From SZUA-365 sp034002405 (GTDB lineage Bacteria; Bacteroidota; Ignavibacteria; SZUA-365): a DNA stretch of 7,376 nt. Shown here piece by piece: positions 1 to 6,832 of the stretch (within the stretch, counting starts at the first letter, position 1; each line of letters starts with the position of its first letter). The notes beneath the pieces are model-generated. The model saw nothing but the letters and a program-made list of their open reading frames with translations, was not told where the DNA came from and did not search any database. Position numbers and translations under genes: made by a program. Where the stretch lies: assembly GCA_034002405.1 (NCBI GenBank), contig JAVFAS010000100.1, positions 1 to 7,376 on the forward strand, read 5' to 3'.

Positions 1-30
1 TTTCGTGTCCTGATTTGCCCTGATCAAAAC

Positions 31-35
31 GGAGG
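31..35 (+). promoter_or_regulatory. Ribosome binding site of the giant secreted protein
   Basis: GGAGG lies five bases before the ATG at 41 and fixes that start. Only 40 bases precede the gene in the window and I see no convincing Bacteroidota-type promoter (TTG / TAnnTTTG) in them. Confidence 0.75.
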
Positions 36-40
36 GGACG

Positions 41-3000
41 ATGCGATCGATCGGACTTCTGCTGCTCTACATCGCCTTGCATGCGGGCGCGATGTCCATG
101 TCGCAGGGAGAGGGGACTTCACGCGACATCCATCCAAAAGCGTTTGTGAGAAATCACGGGCAGTGGCCCGCGACGGTGCGCTACGGCATTCTCGGTGCAG
201 GCGCGAAGGCCGCGCTCACCGCCGACGGCATCGAGCTGTTTTCCCTCATCTCCACGGTAAGAATGCCTCAGGAATCCTTGCTGCCGGGATTCGAAAACGC
301 GCTGCGACAGACCGGCGAACGCCCCGCTTTCTCGCGCACACGACTGCGTTTCCTGCGGCCGTCTCCGCGGTTGAACATCGTCGAGGGAGAAGAGACTGTC
401 ACGCGCATGCATTTCTACATGGGCCGCGAGAAAGCCGGCTGGCACGAAAATGTTGGCACGGTACGGAGTCTCACATATGAGAATGTCTGGGAGAATATCG
501 ACCTCGAGTACCGATACGACGGCGAGCGGCTTCGGCAGCTGATCCGCGTCCGGCCGGGCGGGGACCCGCGCGACATCGCCTTCATCGTCGACGGTGCGGA
601 TGCACCGGAAGCGGTGCTGCGTCCCGCAGGGATTCAGACACTGCTCGAGAGGAAAATGCCGATGGAGATCCGGGTGGACACCCTCCGTCCCCGCCCGGGT
701 CTGGAACTCGCTTCCTGGCGGCAGCTCGTGGAAACGGAGTTTTGCACCTTTTTCGGCGGCAACGGCAATGAGCACGCATGGGACATCGACGTAGACGGCA
801 ATTCACGCATGACGCTGTATTTGCTGACATCCTCGGGTGACCTGCCCGTGAAAAATGAAATGAAGGCGATGATCGACGGCAGCTATGACCAGTATCTCGC
901 CCGCATCGACTGCGACGGAAACACCCTGCTGTCGGGCACCTATTTCGGTTCGTGGAACAACGAGTTGCGGTATACCACGTTTCCGAACTGGACCTGGCAG
1001 CTCGGGCTCGAACACAACGAATATCGGATCCACCGCGCGCAATCGGGCGACCTGCTGATCACGACACATGCCGACACGCGTGATTTCCCCGTCACTCCTG
1101 ACGCAGTGCAGACGACGTTTGCAGATCGAGTCGCGATCTACGGACAAGGGGGCATCCCCTCCAACGATGTGGTGATGCGATTCTCGTCGACGGGCGTGCT
1201 CATGGCCTCGACCTTTCTCGAAGGACCCACGTTCGCCGCGCTCATCGATATCGCGACGGGTCCCGACGGTGACGTGTACGTGCTCGGACATGCCACAGGG
1301 GAACAATGGTTCATCACACCGGGCGTGGTCCATCCATTCATCCAGCAGAAGAATATCTATCCGAGTCCCCAGGGAGGTGTGTCCACGGCCTATCTCGTGC
1401 GCCTCAGTCCGAAGCTGGACGCGGTCCGCTGGGGGACGTATTTCTTCACTAACGGGATTAATTTGTCTGATTTCGTGCATACGGGTTCAAATCCGGTCGC
1501 GGGCGCAGGGAACATGCGGCATATGGATTTGGAGGTCGACAGTGAAGGGTGTCCCGTGATCGTCGGCACGGCGGATTCGCTGCGCCGCCTTCCGATCACC
1601 AGCTCCTACGGCACCGTCACCGCGGGAAAAAGCTTCGCCTGGGTCGTGCGACTTGCCGCGGATGCGCGATCATACAGATACGCGACGGCGTTCCACAGCG
1701 GTGATTGGAGCAACGCGCATGCGCTCGTGCTCGACGGGGACAACAACGCGTTGATTGTCGGCAGCACCGGCGGACAGGGCTTCCCCGCCTTGTCGCCGCT
1801 GCTGCTTCCCCTTCCCCAGCCGAAGCCGCGCAGGACCTTCATCGCGAAACTCGATCCGGACGGAAATATCCTGAATTCGGCCCTGATGGAATTCACCAGC
1901 GCTGTCCAGGTGCTCAACGACATCGCGCTGACACGCTGCGGCGAGATTGTCATCGATTACGAGCGACCGTCATGGCTGGCCATGAACGCTGTCGCGACGC
2001 GCGATCCCTTCCCCCCCGACGGGAACGCGCCGGTCCTTTTTGCGGCCTATATCGTCTGCGACAGCACGCTGCGATCCATTTCTTTCGCGGCTCCGGGACA
2101 TCCGGACAGCGGGACCGACAGTTACGACGACCGCAGGGGTGGCTGGTCCTCGTCCTGGAACGATTACCTGACGTTTGACGATGCGGGATATTTCTATGAA
2201 CTCCACGGCTCGATAGGAACGGCTCGGCTCGCGCCGATCCTCTACAATACCTCGCGCGTCACCCAGACACAGACGGATCTGCTGTTCTCGCGACATCATT
2301 ATCCATTGTGTCAGCTGGTCAACAGCGAAGTCACGGTCGTCGATACCATCGTCGTCTCCACCCCGCCCGATCCACTCGCACCGACGGAGTTTCCGGTCGT
2401 CGTCACCGTTTCCTCCGTCGGCGCCGCAGCCGACGCGCGGCAAGTCGAGGGGGATCTCTTCCTCCCTGACGGCATCAACACGATCGCGGGCGACTCGGTG
2501 GTGCATCTCGTCTTCGAATCCGATAGGATGCATCCGAATTCACGCATTTCGCGCACGGTGATGGTGCGTGCGACCCGGGAGTTCGTCTCCGATACCCTGT
2601 CGTACGTATTTGTTGGTCACTACTCCGACACGCGGCGGGTGGGCGAGTGCATTCGTCCGGTCATCGCCGGCAAGGCGATCACCATCCTCCGACGGACTGG
2701 CTTCGACCAGCAACCACCCGATTGCGAGCTGTTCGCGGATTCGGGCCGCATCAGTTTTCCAGCCATCCCTTGTGTCAAAGGTACCGTGCCGGTGCAGCTG
2801 ACACTCCGGCATCACGGAAACATGCCGTGGGAAATCGGGGACGTCGTGCTGCGACTGCCCGACGGAATGGGCGTTTCCTTCTACGTGCGATTCGATTCCC
2901 TTCGCGGCAACGCGACGCTGCGTCCCGGCGACAGCCTATCCTGGACATGGATGCTGAATCTGAGTAAACGGCTCGTCCCGGTGACCGCTCATGTTTCCGC

Positions 3001-5134
3001 GCATGTCTTCGAGAAAGACGGCCGCGAACTGACGTCATGCGAAACGCAGATTCCCATACCGGCCGGACCCGGCGTTGTCTGCGCGATGACGCTTCCCGCG
3101 TCGGTCGATTGGGACACTGCCGAGAACCGCGCCCTGACCGATCCGGTGACGGTGAATGTCATGCTGGAAAACCAGCGCGACAGCTCCACCGGAGCCGTGA
3201 CCATGCGCATCGATCTCTCCCGCGCCCCGCATCTGTTGCTTGACGTCGCGGACACGGTGGTCAAGCAATTCGAGAGCATCCGCGGCTGCGGCTCGCTGCA
3301 AACCGCGTGGACACTGCACGCGACGGAACCCGCGCGGACAATATCTTCGGATACTGTGGTCGTTTTATATTCCTTCGCCGGCGACAGCGCCCAGTACTTC
3401 TGCGAAAGCCGGCTGCGGATCAACCGGCTGGAATCCGCCGTCAGTTGCACGCTGATTCTCCCCGACACGCTGCGTCCTTTGTTGTCTGACCCGCGGCTGA
3501 TGGACACACTGCGAATATCCGCTGAACTGCATAACACCGGGACAGCCGCGGCGCAGCTGCGTGAAGCCACGCTTTCCATCGACGGCGTTGCATCCTTCAC
3601 CGCACCCGATTCCCTTCGCCGCGAGCCCGGCGTGCTGGCGGCGGGCGCATCCACGCTGCTTTCCTGGCGCGTGCTTGTACCGGCGTCTCCCTACATGCGG
3701 GACCTGCGGTGTGTGGTCACGGTGCTCGACGAGAGCGGGAGGGTCGCGGCCACCTGTCCGGGCAGGACCTGGCTCGCGCCTGTGCCGGCGTCGCTGTCCT
3801 GCGCGACCGCAATGCCCGACAGCGTGCATTTCGACAGGACAAGCGGCTCTTCCATCCCCGATCCCATCCCCGTGTCGGTCACGGTGCGCAACACCGGCGA
3901 CACGCTGCTCGCGGGCGTGTCAGCCACGATCGATCTCGCCGCCGCGCCGCTGCTTCGATTGAAAGCCGGTCAATTGCCGATGCAACCGCTTCCCCCGATT
4001 CCCGCGCGCGACAGCGCGACGCTGACCTGGCTGCTCGAGACCGTATCGGTGCCGGAACGCAATACTCCTCAGGACATTGCCATCACCATCTCGGCCAGCG
4101 TTTTCGCCGAGACCTGGCAATGCGCGGCGAGCACCGTGCTGGAAGGAATTCCCCTCGATGCGAAGCTGCGCTGCATGGTATTCGGACATGACAGCGCGTA
4201 TTACGACCCCCGCTACGAACGCATCATCCCGGATCCGCTGCAGGTCTGGTACTCCATCGTGAACGACGGCAACGCGCCGTCGCAGCCGTGCGCGGTGACC
4301 CTTGTACTGCCCGAGGGATGGAGGCTCGCCGACGGCGTCGCGAATCCCGCAGATTTCGGAAGCATCGACCCGGGTGACACCCTGACCCGCGCCTGGCTGA
4401 TCACGCCCGAAGAAGGTGCCCCGTGGCGCGACCGGATGACCCTAACCTTCACCAGCGACTGCGGCGCCGACAGCATCGACGGCGGCTGCGATCACAATAT
4501 CGGATTTTCAACTGCGTTACTCCGGGACATCGTGTTCACGCCGCTTCGCATGTACTTCCGCGCGGAGAAAAACGGCGTGCTGCCGCCGGCGCAGAGCGCG
4601 GAGGTTTGGACGTTCGCCGCGGATCCGTTGCGATGGACCGCCACCCCGCAGGCATCCTGGCTCGACGTGCAACCCGCGGTGACGGACGGTCCGGGCCGCA
4701 TCGACATCCGGCCGCTCACCACGGCGCTCCCCTCGGCCGTGTATTCATCCGCCGTCGAACTCCAGTCCGTGCAGCAACAACGCCGAAGCATCGACGTTGT
4801 GTATGAAGTCACTGACAACACGATGGAAATCCCGTCCGCACCCGTCGCCCCCGGCAGCCTGCGCGTGTACCCCAATCCCTTCCCCACTGCGGGCGGCGGC
4901 GCGCTTTACATTGCGCTGTCCGAGGGCATGCGCGAAACGACGGACGACCTGACATTCTCGGTCCACGACATGCTCGGGCGAGAGCTGCAGCGCGGAGCGA
5001 TCCCCCGCAGCACAATAGTCGGCGAGCATGCGCGAGTGTCGCTGGCGCTCGATGCGACGCAGCGGCGTTTCGTCCTCATCACCATCCGCGGCACCCGCGA
5101 AGCCGCCTCCGCGCTGCTGCTGCTGACGCCGTAG
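41..5134 (+). CDS. Giant secreted DUF7948/SBBP-type protein with Ig-like repeats and a type IX sorting domain
   Basis: This is a 1697-residue protein predicted to be exported and probably held at the cell surface or released by the type IX secretion system; its biological role is unknown. Residues 1-18 or so form a signal peptide (MRSIG then a leucine-rich core). Residues ~30-200 match the DUF7948 pattern seen at the head of SBBP-repeat proteins (FVRNHGQWPATVRYG near the start, later YENVWENIDLEYRYDG). Residues ~230-690 contain SBBP-like propeller motifs such as FFGGNGNEHAWDIDVD and repeated Y/F-V-x-R-L-S/D-x-x-G segments. From about 740 to 1490 come Ig/CARDB-like beta-sandwich repeats. The last five have a period of about 120 residues and open with Cys at 895, 1014, 1136, 1254 and 1378. 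Residues ~1496-1592 resemble a BACON-type module (WTATPQASWLDV). From 1607 on, LRVYPNPFP begins a type A sorting domain, ending in a hydrophobic strand. A good Shine-Dalgarno supports the start. The last codons lie in the first degenerate unit of a 41-bp tandem repeat. The reading frame is certain, domain borders are approximate, and ligand or enzymatic activity cannot be assigned. Confidence 0.93.
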   Translation: MRSIGLLLLYIALHAGAMSMSQGEGTSRDIHPKAFVRNHGQWPATVRYGILGAGAKAALTADGIELFSLISTVRMPQESLLPGFENALRQTGERPAFSRTRLRFLRPSPRLNIVEGEETVTRMHFYMGREKAGWHENVGTVRSLTYENVWENIDLEYRYDGERLRQLIRVRPGGDPRDIAFIVDGADAPEAVLRPAGIQTLLERKMPMEIRVDTLRPRPGLELASWRQLVETEFCTFFGGNGNEHAWDIDVDGNSRMTLYLLTSSGDLPVKNEMKAMIDGSYDQYLARIDCDGNTLLSGTYFGSWNNELRYTTFPNWTWQLGLEHNEYRIHRAQSGDLLITTHADTRDFPVTPDAVQTTFADRVAIYGQGGIPSNDVVMRFSSTGVLMASTFLEGPTFAALIDIATGPDGDVYVLGHATGEQWFITPGVVHPFIQQKNIYPSPQGGVSTAYLVRLSPKLDAVRWGTYFFTNGINLSDFVHTGSNPVAGAGNMRHMDLEVDSEGCPVIVGTADSLRRLPITSSYGTVTAGKSFAWVVRLAADARSYRYATAFHSGDWSNAHALVLDGDNNALIVGSTGGQGFPALSPLLLPLPQPKPRRTFIAKLDPDGNILNSALMEFTSAVQVLNDIALTRCGEIVIDYERPSWLAMNAVATRDPFPPDGNAPVLFAAYIVCDSTLRSISFAAPGHPDSGTDSYDDRRGGWSSSWNDYLTFDDAGYFYELHGSIGTARLAPILYNTSRVTQTQTDLLFSRHHYPLCQLVNSEVTVVDTIVVSTPPDPLAPTEFPVVVTVSSVGAAADARQVEGDLFLPDGINTIAGDSVVHLVFESDRMHPNSRISRTVMVRATREFVSDTLSYVFVGHYSDTRRVGECIRPVIAGKAITILRRTGFDQQPPDCELFADSGRISFPAIPCVKGTVPVQLTLRHHGNMPWEIGDVVLRLPDGMGVSFYVRFDSLRGNATLRPGDSLSWTWMLNLSKRLVPVTAHVSAHVFEKDGRELTSCETQIPIPAGPGVVCAMTLPASVDWDTAENRALTDPVTVNVMLENQRDSSTGAVTMRIDLSRAPHLLLDVADTVVKQFESIRGCGSLQTAWTLHATEPARTISSDTVVVLYSFAGDSAQYFCESRLRINRLESAVSCTLILPDTLRPLLSDPRLMDTLRISAELHNTGTAAAQLREATLSIDGVASFTAPDSLRREPGVLAAGASTLLSWRVLVPASPYMRDLRCVVTVLDESGRVAATCPGRTWLAPVPASLSCATAMPDSVHFDRTSGSSIPDPIPVSVTVRNTGDTLLAGVSATIDLAAAPLLRLKAGQLPMQPLPPIPARDSATLTWLLETVSVPERNTPQDIAITISASVFAETWQCAASTVLEGIPLDAKLRCMVFGHDSAYYDPRYERIIPDPLQVWYSIVNDGNAPSQPCAVTLVLPEGWRLADGVANPADFGSIDPGDTLTRAWLITPEEGAPWRDRMTLTFTSDCGADSIDGGCDHNIGFSTALLRDIVFTPLRMYFRAEKNGVLPPAQSAEVWTFAADPLRWTATPQASWLDVQPAVTDGPGRIDIRPLTTALPSAVYSSAVELQSVQQQRRSIDVVYEVTDNTMEIPSAPVAPGSLRVYPNPFPTAGGGALYIALSEGMRETTDDLTFSVHDMLGRELQRGAIPRSTIVGEHARVSLALDATQRRFVLITIRGTREAASALLLLTP

Positions 5135-5210
5135 AGCGCAAATATGACGATGCCACGCCACGGCTGACGCACTAGCGAGAGCGTACGACAACTCCACGCC
5201 ACGGCTGACA

Positions 5211-5245
5211 CGATGGCGAAAGCATACACCGACGCTGCGCCATCG
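5211..5245 (+). other. Stem-loop 1 inside the 41-bp array
   Basis: CGATGGCG at 5211-5218 is perfectly complementary to CGCCATCG at 5238-5245, giving an 8-bp stem with a 19-base loop in the 3' untranslated region of the giant gene. There is no following run of T, so a classical intrinsic terminator is not supported. Confidence 0.5.
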
Positions 5246-5292
5246 CTGACTCCGTAGAGCGAGAATACGACAACTCCAAGCCACGGCTGACA

Positions 5293-5327
5293 CGATGGCG
5301 AAAGCATACACCGACGCTGTGCCGTCG
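5293..5327 (+). other. Stem-loop 2 inside the 41-bp array, kept by wobble pairs
   Basis: This is the 82-base-later copy of the same stem: CGATGGCG at 5293-5300 against TGCCGTCG at 5320-5327. Two bases differ from copy 1 in the right arm, and both still pair as wobbles if the plus strand is transcribed (U5296 with G5324, G5300 with U5320). All eight pairs therefore survive in plus-strand RNA but not in minus-strand RNA. Confidence 0.45.
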
Positions 5328-5352
5328 CCGACGCCGCTGCGCGAGGAATTGC

Positions 5353-5880
5353 CTACTTCATCCCGCGTCGGCGCTCGATGATCTGATAGGCTTCGTTGAT
5401 GGTTTTGGCTTTTTCCGCGGCGGCGCGCTGAAGGTCCTCGCCGAGCGTCGCGACGCGGTCGGGATGATACTGTGACATGAGTCTGCGGTAGGCTTTCCGG
5501 ATATCGACCTCCGATGCGGAGGGCGTCAGACCGAGAATGGAATAATAGAACGCATCGTCTTTTTCTCCCGGCTTGCGTCGCCCTTCTTTCGAGGACGATT
5601 GTCCCGCTTCCTGTCCGCCCCCCGACGAACGTTGTCCGCTCCCCGACGCACCATGACCGCTCCCTGACCTATGCTGCCCGGCCTGTCCGTATCCGCTTTG
5701 TCCCTGCCCCGCCCTCTGTCCTCCCGTCGTCGCACCGCCCGCCGATCGCGATTCACCCCTCAGCTCCCGATCGAAATCATCGAGTTCATCCTTGTTCGCC
5801 CTCGACAGATTATCCAGCGCGTCGTTGACGGTTGATTGGATGATGCGGTTGAGGCGGCGAAGGATCTGCGAATAAGACAT
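5353..5880 (-). CDS. Small J-domain (DnaJ-like) protein with a Gly/Ser/Gln linker
   Basis: This 175-residue protein is probably a cytosolic co-chaperone that recruits and stimulates an Hsp70 (DnaK). Residues 1-40 form a charged, probably helical N-terminal segment (MSYSQILRRLNRIIQ). Residues ~42-108 are a low-complexity linker rich in Gly, Ser, Gln and Arg. Residues ~109-172 are a J-domain: FYYSILGLTPSASEVDIRKA, a basic helix with YRRLMSQYHPD (HPD at 129-131), then a final helix NEAYQIIERRR. There are no zinc-finger or C-terminal substrate-binding domains, so this is a type III J protein and not DnaJ itself. The frame stays open for 44 more codons upstream (to 6012), but those would be encoded by the palindromic repeat and the rsmE end, so the ATG at 5880 is preferred. 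No clear Shine-Dalgarno is seen there. The gene lies 115 bases after rsmE on the same strand and may share its transcript, although the palindrome stands between them. The client and physiological role cannot be read from the sequence. Confidence 0.88.
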   Translation of the reverse strand: MSYSQILRRLNRIIQSTVNDALDNLSRANKDELDDFDRELRGESRSAGGATTGGQRAGQGQSGYGQAGQHRSGSGHGASGSGQRSSGGGQEAGQSSSKEGRRKPGEKDDAFYYSILGLTPSASEVDIRKAYRRLMSQYHPDRVATLGEDLQRAAAEKAKTINEAYQIIERRRGMK

Positions 5881-5921
5881 AGTTCTGTCGGTTGTTTGAG
5901 AATGCGCTGTGAATATTGGAG

Positions 5922-6013
5922 GATGGAAAGATGGAAAAATGGAAAGATGGAAGCAAAGTTCTCGCTTTCCATCTTTCCACCTTTCCATCTTTCCATTATT
6001 CCATTCTTCCATT
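5922..6013. repeat. Palindromic array of an 8-bp ATGGAAAG unit (gene-less hairpin element)
   Basis: The left arm at 5922-5952 consists of about four units of GATGGAAA/AATGGAAA. The right arm at 5967-5997 consists of the complementary TTTCCATC units, and two or three more degenerate units (ATTCCATT, CTTCCATT) continue to about 6013. The arms pair at 28 of 31 positions; with a one-base bulge the stem extends by AGC/GCT, leaving a 9-base loop (AAAGTTCTC). The right arm holds the rsmE stop codon (5996-5998), and the extra units encode its last residues, NGRME. On the minus-strand transcript it would be a very long hairpin between rsmE and the J-domain gene. It could end or process the message, but no U-tract follows. 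Confidence 0.92.
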
Positions 6014-6697
6014 CAAACGCGCGAGCGCTGCGAGTCCGGCGGTTTCGCCGCGGAGACGGCGGGGACCGAGCGAGAGAATGTCGGCACCGCGGGAATGGAG
6101 CAGTTCGACCTCGGTTTCGCTGAAGCCGCCTTCAGGACCGATGAAGATGGCGAGCGGACGTTCGTCCAACTCCAACGCCTCGATCGTCGCATTAACGGGT
6201 GCACTTTCGTGGAACATCAGCAGACGAGAGACAGCATAATTTTTAATGGCATCGGGCAACGATAACGGATCGCTGATATCCGGGATTCGTCCGCGCAGGC
6301 ACTGCTTGGTCGCCGTTTCCGCGAGCTTACGGAGGCGGTCGGTTTTCACCGAATGCGCCACGGTATGTTCGGTCATCAGCGGCACAATGGACGTCACTCC
6401 CAGCTCCGTCGACTTTTCCACCAGCCAGTCCATCTTTGACGGATTCTTCAGCACCCCCTGCAGCAGCGTGACCTCCAAGGGCGGTTCGTTGAATTGTTCA
6501 TGCACCGCAAGCACCCGGCAGCGTGTGACATTCTGTTCGACCTCCTCGATCACCGCTTCCGCCACATCCCCGCGGCCATCTCCCACCAGCACCGTATCCC
6601 CCACCCGCAGTCGAAGCACGCGGGAAAGATGGTGATGTTCGTCACCTTGTATGAGGATCTGGGGGGAGGCGAGATTGGGGATCAGGAAGTAATTCAT
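5996..6697 (-). CDS. rsmE: 16S rRNA (uracil(1498)-N(3))-methyltransferase RsmE
   Basis: RsmE uses S-adenosylmethionine to methylate N3 of U1498 (E. coli numbering) in helix 44 of 16S rRNA on the assembled small subunit, and acts as a dimer in the cytosol. The 233-residue product has the usual family length and a SPOUT (knotted) fold. Residues 1-~68 form the PUA-like RNA-binding part with GDEHHHLSRVLRLRVGD at 18-34. KMDWLVEKSTELGV at 88-101 is the family's central motif. The cofactor-binding knot shows GPEGGFS at 187-193 and SLGPRRLRGETA at 209-220. The ATG at 6697 is chosen over one nine codons upstream (6724) because MNYFLIP matches the expected N-terminus and the extra codons are encoded by the repeat array. 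No Shine-Dalgarno is seen. The last residues (NGRME) and the stop codon are formed by the ATGGAAAG palindrome, so the native C-terminus seems to have been overwritten beyond the conserved AALARL helix. Function is very likely intact. Confidence 0.95.
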   Translation of the reverse strand: MNYFLIPNLASPQILIQGDEHHHLSRVLRLRVGDTVLVGDGRGDVAEAVIEEVEQNVTRCRVLAVHEQFNEPPLEVTLLQGVLKNPSKMDWLVEKSTELGVTSIVPLMTEHTVAHSVKTDRLRKLAETATKQCLRGRIPDISDPLSLPDAIKNYAVSRLLMFHESAPVNATIEALELDERPLAIFIGPEGGFSETEVELLHSRGADILSLGPRRLRGETAGLAALARLNGRME

Positions 6698-6701
6698 AGT
6701 G

Positions 6702-6743
6702 ATGACAAAATGACAAAATGACAAGATGACAAGATGACAAGAT
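6702..6743 (+). repeat. Left inverted array, five units of ATGACAAR
   Basis: Units start at 6702, 6710, 6718, 6726 and 6734. The first two read ATGACAAA and the last three ATGACAAG, followed by AT. The array begins four bases upstream of the rsmE start codon, so it forms the 5' leader of rsmE on the other strand. Confidence 0.95.
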
Positions 6744-6749
6744 CGGGTA

Positions 6750-6823
6750 CCTGAAGATCATGGACGAGCTTCTGCGCTGATTCAATTCGGATGTCCGTCT
6801 ATTTTAGTCACTTCATCTTCAGG
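6750..6823 (+). promoter_or_regulatory. Inverted repeat overlapping the S23 ribosome binding site
   Basis: CCTGAAGAT at 6750-6758 is perfectly complementary to ATCTTCAGG at 6815-6823, with 56 bases between. The right arm includes the first three bases of the AGGGAG Shine-Dalgarno (6821-6826). If transcribed together, the pairing could mask translation initiation. Nine base pairs across a long loop is weak evidence. Confidence 0.3.
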
Positions 6824-6826
6824 GAG
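6821..6826 (+). promoter_or_regulatory. Ribosome binding site of the S23 gene
   Basis: AGGGAG stands six bases before the ATG at 6833. This decides that start against the in-frame ATG at 6791, which would add 14 residues absent from the family's usual N-terminus. Confidence 0.75.
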
Positions 6827-6832
6827 CGAATC

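Larger units (their letters stand above)
5122..5347. repeat. 41-bp tandem repeat filling the convergent intergenic region
   Basis: Five consecutive 41-base units start at 5143, 5184, 5225, 5266 and 5307, and a degenerate sixth (5102-5142) runs into the end of the upstream gene, being clear from 5122. The most conserved core is GCTGAC followed by a purine-rich GAGCGA-like stretch. Units alternate as A-B-A-B in the last four, so 5184-5265 and 5266-5347 form a higher-order 82-bp direct repeat that is nearly identical over its first 54 bases (one difference, at 5197/5279). Neither 41 nor 82 is a multiple of three, so the array is not a protein repeat. The array ends five bases before the stop codon of the minus-strand J-domain gene. 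No spacers separate the units, so it is not a CRISPR. Confidence 0.9.

Noticed and set aside
803..1480. 225-codon antisense open frame inside the giant gene
   Set aside because: High G+C makes long antisense frames common. The peptide is rich in Arg/His/Glu with no recognisable domain, while the opposite strand has clear SBBP-type motifs.
2010..2018. Run of C in the giant gene as a possible frameshift site
   Set aside because: The reading frame and the propeller-type sequence continue unchanged on both sides, so no frameshift is needed.
4745..5311. 188-codon minus-strand open frame with repeated AFAIVSAVAW-like peptides
   Set aside because: It lies antisense to the giant gene and across the 41-bp array. 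The repeated peptide arises from the DNA repeat, whose period is not a multiple of three, so no constant protein repeat is kept. No ribosome binding site or family motif is seen.
5122..5347. CRISPR array
   Set aside because: Units are directly adjacent with no unique spacers, units are degenerate, and no cas genes are present.
5922..5997. Ordinary intrinsic terminator of rsmE
   Set aside because: The stem is far longer than usual, consists of tandem 8-bp units, overlaps the stop codon and is not followed by a U-run on the transcript.
5881..6012. 44-codon N-terminal extension of the J-domain protein (MEEWNNGKMERWKDGK)
   Set aside because: It is the translation of the ATGGAAAG palindrome plus the rsmE end; low-complexity peptide of this kind is an artefact of repeat DNA.
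6698..6724. Nine-residue N-terminal extension of RsmE (MSFCHFVIT)
   Set aside because: It is encoded by the ATGACAAA array, and the RsmE family begins near MNYFLIP.
6791..6832. Upstream start adding 14 residues to the S23 protein
   Set aside because: The ATG at 6833 has a well-spaced AGGGAG and gives the family's normal N-terminus; the upstream ATG has neither.
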